From Anaerotruncus rubiinfantis (GTDB lineage: Bacteria > Bacillota > Clostridia > Oscillospirales > Ruminococcaceae), in NCBI RefSeq assembly GCF_900078395.1, contig NZ_FKLA01000009.1:1688614-1752613 (forward strand): 64,000 nucleotides of DNA, given 5' to 3'. The position numbers were made by a program, and so were the translations under genes. Position 1 is the first letter of the stretch, and every line of letters begins with the position of its first letter. This document shows positions 58,828 to 64,000 of this stretch, in pieces. The notes beneath the pieces were generated by a model, which was given only the letters and a program-made list of their open reading frames with translations, was not told where the DNA came from and did no database searches.

Positions 58828-59922
58828 TTAAAGCTTTGCACCGCAGGAACCGCAGAACTTGGTACCGGAATCGTTTCGCGTGCCGCATTGGCCGCAGAAC
58901 AGCGTTTTTGTTCCTCCCGCTGCGGCTGTCGCTGGCGTCGATGCCGCCGAGACAGCAGGGGTTCTCATGGCAGGGGCTGCGGCGGGGGCACCGCCGGCAC
59001 CTGCCGTAGCGTAAGCCGGCTGCGGGCCGTCTTCCTCCTTGCCTTTCTGGAACAGCTCCTTAAATTTGCCGGACAGGCCGCAGAGCTTGCTGTAAAGATC
59101 GAAGGTGATCCGGGTGGAAGGCGCAACCTCCATATAGGAGACCATCATCTTGATCATGATCCAGCTGTCGACAAACGCGAATTTGATGGTGAAAGCGACG
59201 AAGCAGGCCAACAGGAACGCCGCCAGCGGGCTCCAGCCCAGAAGCTTGAATAACAGTCCCAGTACGACGAACACCCCGATGATGATAGCGCCAGTGAGCA
59301 AAACGACCATGAGCATTGTTTTTGCCGCGCTTTTCAAAAGGTGTTTCCAGTTCTGCGCATAGATTACAACGCCGTCCGCCGCGCTTTTGAAGGCGCCCTG
59401 CTCCGTTTGATAGAAGGTCCAGCCGAGACAGCATTCGTCGATGTAACCAAGCGAGATTTCAATGAAGAATTTGCCCATTCCGGTGACTGCCTGCATACCA
59501 GGAATGAAATCGAGCGCGTTGCCTACCTTCTGCAGGGAATTCTGAAGCTGTTTGACCGCGCCGGACACAAGTTTATCGATGAGAAAATAGACGTTCGAGG
59601 TGGCAAAGCGTTCGATGACTTTGGCTTTGCCGTATGCCACCTGATTGTCCGGTACGCGGCCGGTTGCAATTGTTTCACTGATGACCGCGATATGCCCGGC
59701 CTTGACGAGGTATCCCATATAGTGCATGATGGCAAAGCGTATAAAGCCAGTGGCGCTGATCCAGATGATGAAGCTGATCAGCATGCCGTTTTCACCGAAG
59801 AGCCAACCGATTCCCATGAGGACAGCGAACAGCACTACAGAGATCAGAACCGTTGCGAGCCCCAGCAGCAGCTTTGCCCAGACGAAGGGCATGGTTTTGG
59901 AGAAGATTTGTTTTGCGGTCAT
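58828..59922 (-). CDS. Membrane protein with C-terminal zinc ribbon
   Basis: 364 residues. Membrane helices at about 15-45, 50-75 and 205-265, a helical region between, an Ala/Pro linker at 300-335 and a C-terminal zinc ribbon (CGQCGTRNDSGTKFCGSCG), so the ribbon is at the opposite end from its neighbours. AAGGAGG lies 8 bases before the ATG at 59922. The membrane part is not a transporter family that I recognise. Confidence 0.8.
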   Translation of the reverse strand: MTAKQIFSKTMPFVWAKLLLGLATVLISVVLFAVLMGIGWLFGENGMLISFIIWISATGFIRFAIMHYMGYLVKAGHIAVISETIATGRVPDNQVAYGKAKVIERFATSNVYFLIDKLVSGAVKQLQNSLQKVGNALDFIPGMQAVTGMGKFFIEISLGYIDECCLGWTFYQTEQGAFKSAADGVVIYAQNWKHLLKSAAKTMLMVVLLTGAIIIGVFVVLGLLFKLLGWSPLAAFLLACFVAFTIKFAFVDSWIMIKMMVSYMEVAPSTRITFDLYSKLCGLSGKFKELFQKGKEEDGPQPAYATAGAGGAPAAAPAMRTPAVSAASTPATAAAGGTKTLFCGQCGTRNDSGTKFCGSCGAKL

Positions 59923-59935
59923 TGTTAATGCCTCC

Positions 59936-60634
59936 TTATCCGATTTTAGTTCCACATTCGTTGCAGAACTTTATGCCCTGTTCAGCTGCGGTGCCGCAGT
60001 TTGGACAGATCCGCCGTTCTGGAACTTCCAGCTTGGAACCGCATTCGCAGCAGAATCTGGTATCGGGGGAGTTGGCCGCTCCGCATGCGGGGCAGATGTC
60101 TTTGGAAGGTTCCGGGGGAGCTGGGGATTCCAACTTGCCGCCGCATTCGCAGCAGAATCTGGTACCGGGGGCATTGGCCGCTCCGCATGCGGAGCAGACG
60201 TCTCGGGAGGGTTCCGGGGGAGCTGGGGATTCCAACTTGCCGCCGCATTCGCAGCAGAATCTGGTACCGGGGGTGTTGACCGTTCCGCAGGCAGGGCAGA
60301 TCGGTTCGCCGGAATCATCAGTGGAGGCGGGAATGGGATCTGCAGCAGCCTGTGCCGCTTCATTTTCCGCTTTGATGCGGTCGATTTCCGCTTGTGCCTG
60401 TGCTGATGCATCGTAATGAGCCTTGGCGTTTTGACAGAATTCCAGCACCTCCGGTGCCGCAGCGCCGTCCGTTGCAAAGAGCTCATAATAATACGCGCCT
60501 ATTTTTTTTAATTCTTCACCCGCTGCGGCGCTTTCCGTGTTAATTTTGCTGTTCAGCTTATTGGTTTCAATTGCGTCTGAAGTCTTATCCCCGATATTCT
60601 TTGCCAGATCCCCCAATTTGTCGAAAAATGCCAT
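59936..60634 (-). CDS. Soluble protein with coiled coil and four tandem zinc ribbons
   Basis: 232 residues: an amphipathic helical region at 1-100 (FDKLGDLAKNIGDKTSDAIE) like that of the protein at 10120, then four zinc ribbons (CPACGTVNTPGTRFCCECG, CSACGAANAPGTRFCCECG, CPACGAANSPDTRFCCECG, CPNCGTAAEQGIKFCNECG) joined by Glu/Pro linkers. No membrane segment. GGGAGG before the ATG. It could be a metal-buffering or protein-docking scaffold; this is inference. Confidence 0.83.
   Translation of the reverse strand: MAFFDKLGDLAKNIGDKTSDAIETNKLNSKINTESAAAGEELKKIGAYYYELFATDGAAAPEVLEFCQNAKAHYDASAQAQAEIDRIKAENEAAQAAADPIPASTDDSGEPICPACGTVNTPGTRFCCECGGKLESPAPPEPSRDVCSACGAANAPGTRFCCECGGKLESPAPPEPSKDICPACGAANSPDTRFCCECGSKLEVPERRICPNCGTAAEQGIKFCNECGTKIG
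60019..60325 (-). repeat. Tandem 102-bp zinc-ribbon repeats
   Basis: Three units of 34 codons, each one zinc ribbon plus a KLESPAPPEPS linker; the two inner copies (from about 60121 and 60223) are almost identical in DNA sequence, the outer copy is more diverged. Confidence 0.85.
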
Positions 60635-60827
60635 AACAAAAACCTCCCAATATTAAAATTTAATTTTTCTCGATGACTTCGTGTCCGCAGCGGATGAGGC
60701 TCCGCCGGTTTCTGACTTGCGGCCAATGGCGGCGCAGACAGACGTTTTCACGCCGTTTATGTTCCGGGCCGGCAGCCGCAAACCGAAAAAACAAGGAGAC
60801 GGCTTGTCAGAAAGACGGCCGCTTCTC

Positions 60828-61199
60828 TCATCCCGCGGCCACACGATTGCCCAGCTGCCGTCCGCATCGGGGACAGCGGTCCGTTCCGCTTTCCAGCGGG
60901 GAACCACAGTCGGTGCAGAAGCGCGGTATGATTTTATTAGGCGCGCATTCGATGCATTTCATTTCGTCGATGTTATAGGCTTCGTCCCGGATCCATCTCC
61001 CACATTCACTGCAGCCGTTAAAATAGGAGCGGGCCTGTCCCCAAGCAAGCAGCAATTCTGTTTCGGGAGAATCCGCACGGACCGGACCGGTAGTGAAAAC
61101 CGCAGTCTTTGAGACATCACAGTAGAAGCAATACCGCCTGCCGTTCGCGGTCTCTTCCACAATTTTATACTGGCTGGTGGAGTGCAGTTTTTCAAACAA
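60828..61199 (-). CDS. Multi-cysteine-pair zinc protein
   Basis: 123 residues from a TTG with GGAGGTG 7 bases upstream; the nearby ATG is in another frame and too close. Five CxxC knuckles: CFYC, CSEC, CIEC, CTDC and CPRC, the last two forming a zinc ribbon (CTDCGSPLESGTDRCPRCG). The central part carries a TELLLAWGQARSYF helix. 190 noncoding bases with GC palindromes separate it from the next gene. Confidence 0.75.
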   Translation of the reverse strand: MFEKLHSTSQYKIVEETANGRRYCFYCDVSKTAVFTTGPVRADSPETELLLAWGQARSYFNGCSECGRWIRDEAYNIDEMKCIECAPNKIIPRFCTDCGSPLESGTDRCPRCGRQLGNRVAAG

Positions 61200-61200
61200 C

Positions 61201-61341
61201 TCATTTCACCTCCATGCCGTTACCCTTTTGTTTTTGAAGCAGACTGAGAAATTCCAAAGTCTGCTTCAGTTCTTCCCGGTTCATCGATTGGACTTGTTCA
61301 AGAATTACCTCTTTCAAACCCTGCTTTTCGTTTTCGGTCAT
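61201..61341 (-). CDS. Leader ORF of the zinc-ribbon cluster, 46 residues
   Basis: ATG with GGGGTGG 5 bases ahead. The product is one charged helix (TENEKQGLKEVILEQVQ, then ELKQTLEFLSLLQKQKG). Its last codons contain the GGAGGTG of the next gene, whose TTG starts two bases before this ORF's stop, so translation of the two is coupled. No known family. Confidence 0.6.
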   Translation of the reverse strand: MTENEKQGLKEVILEQVQSMNREELKQTLEFLSLLQKQKGNGMEVK

Positions 61342-61586
61342 GGAAAACCACCCCCCATCTTTCTGCGAGCATCAAAAATCTTGTTTGAATAAAGGCTTTT
61401 GAGTCACAGGATTGTTTTTGTTTTCTACACTTATTTTACGCTGTAAGACCGGAGAAGTCCCCACCCAACCGGTAAAAAATGGGGTGGTTTTCTGAAAATT
61501 GGACTGATTTTTAAAGTAAAAATGTAATTTAAAGATGAAATATGAATAAATAATTTTTTGAAATTACAAATCTGTCTCCTAAAAAA

Positions 61587-61618
61587 ATATTGTTTGAAAC
61601 AATATGATGTGCTATACT
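61587..61618 (+). promoter_or_regulatory. Promoter with 19-bp palindromic operator for the solute-binding protein
   Basis: ATATTGTTT-G-AAACAATAT (61587-61605) is a perfect palindrome. It covers the -35 TTGTTT (61590-61595), followed after 17 bases by TATACT (61613-61618). This fits repression of the solute-binding protein gene. The rest of 61342-61680 is AT-rich with a short CCACCC/GGGTGG dyad at 61461-61487 and no gene. Confidence 0.7.
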
Positions 61619-61680
61619 AAAACAGAGAGGGGAGTCTGCTGAAAAGAAAAACCTGTATTATCGAGAGGGAGGGACTCGAA

Positions 61681-63060
61681 TTGAAAAGTAGATTGAAGCA
61701 TTTTACAGTTCTGCTTGTTGCCCTTGCGCTGCTGACCGCCGGATGTGCGAAGGCCGCGGGGAAATCCCCACTGAACCCGAAGGAACCTGTGACTGTTTCC
61801 ATGTGGCATAATTTTGGCGGCGAAATGCAGATGACCATAGATGCCTTGATAGATGAATTCAACAGTACCGTGGGCCGGGATCAGGGGATCATTATTAATG
61901 TCACGGCCATCACATCCAGCGCAGAGCTGCAAAAAAGCCTGAATATGATCGCATCGGGCGATCCGGGGGCTCCGGCAATGCCTGATATCGCAACTGCCTA
62001 CCCCAAGACGGCGATCCTTTTTCAGCAGAAGGGGATGCTTGCCAATTTGGATGACTATTTCACAGAGGAAGAGCTGGCTGGATATGTGCCGCAGTTTGTG
62101 GAAGAGGGGCGTATAGGCGATGGCCTTTACGTCTTTCCAATTTCGAAATCAACCGAAATTTTATACCTGAATCAGACCCTGTTTGACCAGTTTGCGGTGG
62201 AAAACCAGGTTACGATGGAGTGTTTTTCCACATTCGAAGGGTTGGCGGACGCGGCACAGAAATATTACGATTGGACTGATGCAAAAACGCCGGACGTTCC
62301 CAATGACGGCAAGGCATTTTACGCGGCCGATTCCTGGGTGAATCTGGCGCAGGCGGGCATGCGCCAGCAGGGGGATTCCCTGTTTGATGCGGAAAATCTA
62401 AACTTGGATGGAGACTCCTACCGCCGCATATGGGAAGCGGTCTGCCCGCCCGCCATAACGGGGGCGTTCGCTATTTATGACGGCTATTCCTCCGACCTTT
62501 CAAAAACCGGGGATCTGGTCTGTTCCACGGGATCCTCCGCGGGGATTCTTTTTTATGGGGACACCATCACCCATCCGGATGGACGGGTGGAGCGGGTGGA
62601 ATACAGCATTTTGCCGTTTCCGGTGTTCGAAGGCGGGGAAAAGATCGCCATTCAACGCGGAAATGGTATGATGGTGTCCAAAAGCGATTTGACGCACGAA
62701 TATGCCAGCGCGGTTTTTTTGCGCTGGTTTACTGCCCCAGAACAGAACATGCGGTTCATTGCATCCACCGGGTATCTGCCGGTAAGCAAGGAAGCCTTTG
62801 AAAACCGAATGGAAACGGAAATTGAACGTGTAGAGGACTACCGCATCAAAAAGATGCTGGTTGCGGTCACCGAAATGTACCGGGACTATCAGTTTTTTGT
62901 TGCGCCTGTCTTTGAGGGGTTTGACAGTATGAGCAAGGCCTATGAGCAGGATTTTAAGCAGCGAATGGTTTCACTGCATGAAAAGTGGATCGTGTCCGAT
63001 GGAGAAGCGTCTCTGGAGAAGATGACCGCTGAAGCGCTGCGGGAGTGGCGCGGCCGTTAA
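61681..63060 (+). CDS. ABC transporter extracellular solute-binding lipoprotein (sugar type)
   Basis: 459 residues from TTG with GAGGGA upstream. The lipobox is LLTAGC (Cys at about 22). The body has the cluster-B/family 1 layout of sugar-binding proteins: VTVSMWHNFGGEM, DALIDEFNST, PDIATAYPKTAIL, PISKSTEILYLNQTLFD, and the late ASAVFLRWFTAPEQNMRFIASTGYLPVSKEA. Permease and ATPase genes are not in the window; a sensor gene follows after 33 bases. Confidence 0.9.
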   Translation: MKSRLKHFTVLLVALALLTAGCAKAAGKSPLNPKEPVTVSMWHNFGGEMQMTIDALIDEFNSTVGRDQGIIINVTAITSSAELQKSLNMIASGDPGAPAMPDIATAYPKTAILFQQKGMLANLDDYFTEEELAGYVPQFVEEGRIGDGLYVFPISKSTEILYLNQTLFDQFAVENQVTMECFSTFEGLADAAQKYYDWTDAKTPDVPNDGKAFYAADSWVNLAQAGMRQQGDSLFDAENLNLDGDSYRRIWEAVCPPAITGAFAIYDGYSSDLSKTGDLVCSTGSSAGILFYGDTITHPDGRVERVEYSILPFPVFEGGEKIAIQRGNGMMVSKSDLTHEYASAVFLRWFTAPEQNMRFIASTGYLPVSKEAFENRMETEIERVEDYRIKKMLVAVTEMYRDYQFFVAPVFEGFDSMSKAYEQDFKQRMVSLHEKWIVSDGEASLEKMTAEALREWRGR

Positions 63061-63093
63061 ACGACCCGGATAGCCGGCAAAGGAGGTGGAAGG

Positions 63094-64000
63094 ATGGTTC
63101 AGGATGCGCTTGCCCTATGGAAAAAGATCAAAGCAAAAGGGGAGAGAGGAACTACCCTTTACCTGCGCCTGTTTGTGTTTTTTGCTTTTTTTGTGGTTGC
63201 GCTGGTGCTTGCATTCCTGCTGATCTTGAATATCGCTGGCGTTTTTCATATCGGCATCCATAAAAGCCAGGCGTGGTTTGAAAATGAATTGGAGCATCTT
63301 TCCCAGGACATTTCCAATGATTATGGAAATCTTTCGGTCCATGGCGTGAACCTTTCTGAAAAAATTTCCAAAAGCATGGAGAGCTATCTGAAAGAAGCAC
63401 GGGTCGCGCCTTCGGGCCTGGCGGATCATCCGGAGCTATTGGAAGAACTCCTGTCCCTCCAGATGCCGGATCTTCTTTCTGCCCTGCAGAATAACAAATG
63501 CGGCGGCGCCTTTCTGATTCTGGATGCGAGCGTCATACCGCAGGCTCATATGCGGCAGCGCGCCGGTCTCTTTCTAAAACGCACCGAGCCCAATACAGTC
63601 GGCACTATGGGTTCCAAATTACACTGCCTGCGCGGCCCCGCAAACATTGCCCGTGAGAACAGTATTGAGCTGTTGGGGCAATGGCAGATGGAGTTTACCG
63701 GCTCGGAAACGGATTTCTTCAGCCTCGCGGTTGAAACCAGCCGTAAGCGTTCGGAATTGCCGCTGTCCCGCCTTTATTACTGGAGTCCCAGACGTTTGCT
63801 TTCCGGAAACAGCGAAGCCGGGATGCTTCTGTCGGTTCCGCTGATTACCAGTGATGGGACGGTTTTGGGCATCTGCGGCTTTGAGGTATCCAGTATGCTG
63901 TTCAAACAGTCCTACAGTCCGGACAACTCCGTCTATGCCCGGGTGTTTTCGGTTTTGGCCCCTGTAAAGGAAAGCGGCCTTCACATGGATGGAGGGCTGT
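63094..64000 (+). CDS. Membrane sensor protein, 3' partial
   Basis: The first 302 codons of a gene that runs off the window. The ATG has AAAGGAGGTGG just ahead. One strong membrane helix lies at about residues 25-52 (LFVFFAFFVVALVLAFLLIL), followed by a large outside domain resembling double-Cache sensors (AFLILDASVIPQ, YWSPRRLLSGNS, LLSVPLITSDGTVLGICGFEVSS). The cytosolic output is missing. Following a solute-binding protein, it is likely a sensor kinase or a membrane AraC-type regulator of the uptake system. Confidence 0.75.
   Translation, partial: MVQDALALWKKIKAKGERGTTLYLRLFVFFAFFVVALVLAFLLILNIAGVFHIGIHKSQAWFENELEHLSQDISNDYGNLSVHGVNLSEKISKSMESYLKEARVAPSGLADHPELLEELLSLQMPDLLSALQNNKCGGAFLILDASVIPQAHMRQRAGLFLKRTEPNTVGTMGSKLHCLRGPANIARENSIELLGQWQMEFTGSETDFFSLAVETSRKRSELPLSRLYYWSPRRLLSGNSEAGMLLSVPLITSDGTVLGICGFEVSSMLFKQSYSPDNSVYARVFSVLAPVKESGLHMDGGL

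Overview
The window reads as chromosome of a GC-rich, spore-forming, anaerobic Clostridia (Firmicutes/Bacillota) of the Oscillospiraceae/Ruminococcaceae kind. The evidence is an IspH protein fused to an S1 ribosomal-protein homologue, a YabP-YabQ-DivIC-S1 block with a SpoVB-like flippase, HemZ, Rel, long-form Hpf, and ferredoxin-dependent indolepyruvate oxidoreductase. Ribosome binding sites are strong GGAGG types and vegetative promoters are TTGNNN-17-TATAAT. No tRNA, rRNA or CRISPR array was seen. The species is not determinable from the sequence alone.

Layout. 1-21.5 kb is core housekeeping: ispH-S1, a hairpin-packed noncoding stretch, an XRE repressor divergent from a micro-ORF, recJ, rel, dtd, an MBL hydrolase, hemZ, a zinc-ribbon protein, a MATE pump, mtnN, spoVB, mazG, HU, rqcP, yabP-yabQ-divIC-S1, an amidohydrolase, a fumarase alpha subunit without its beta partner, and hpf. 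21.5-30.3 kb is an accessory island: a broken excisionase-like HTH gene, a LytS-type two-component pair, a receiver-like protein lacking its phospho-acceptor Asp and translationally coupled to a 1377-residue secreted protein with three six-cysteine repeats, an apparent loss of that protein's SLH anchor, and a class B-like sortase.

30-52 kb is again mostly core: a dicarboxylate symporter, an RmlD-like reductase, a second hairpin-rich leader before a zinc-ribbon membrane protein, mnmA behind a structured leader, and a J-domain/DUF5685 pair. An aromatic-acid locus follows (PaaK, IorA, IorB, PaaK, tandem-ACT protein), which fits oxidation of arylpyruvates to aryl-acetyl-CoA and on to aryl acetate with energy conservation. 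Then come YbaK, an aldo/keto reductase, a metallophosphatase, PqqD, an OPT transporter, an M20 peptidase and a radical-SAM/TIGR03915-type DNA-repair pair.

52-56 kb holds feoA and a feoB cut short at its first Gate domain by a rearrangement. Beside it is a small module: two unknown genes, a promoter enclosed by perfect 19-bp inverted repeats, and a tyrosine recombinase whose gene ends 5 bp beyond the outer repeat. This looks like an invertible promoter switch and is the most interesting single observation. 56.3-61.3 kb is a seven-gene minus-strand cluster, five of whose genes encode zinc-ribbon or cysteine-paired proteins, some fused to membrane segments, plus a lipoprotein; its function is unknown. 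The window ends with a sugar-type ABC solute-binding lipoprotein behind a 19-bp palindromic operator and the start of a membrane sensor protein.
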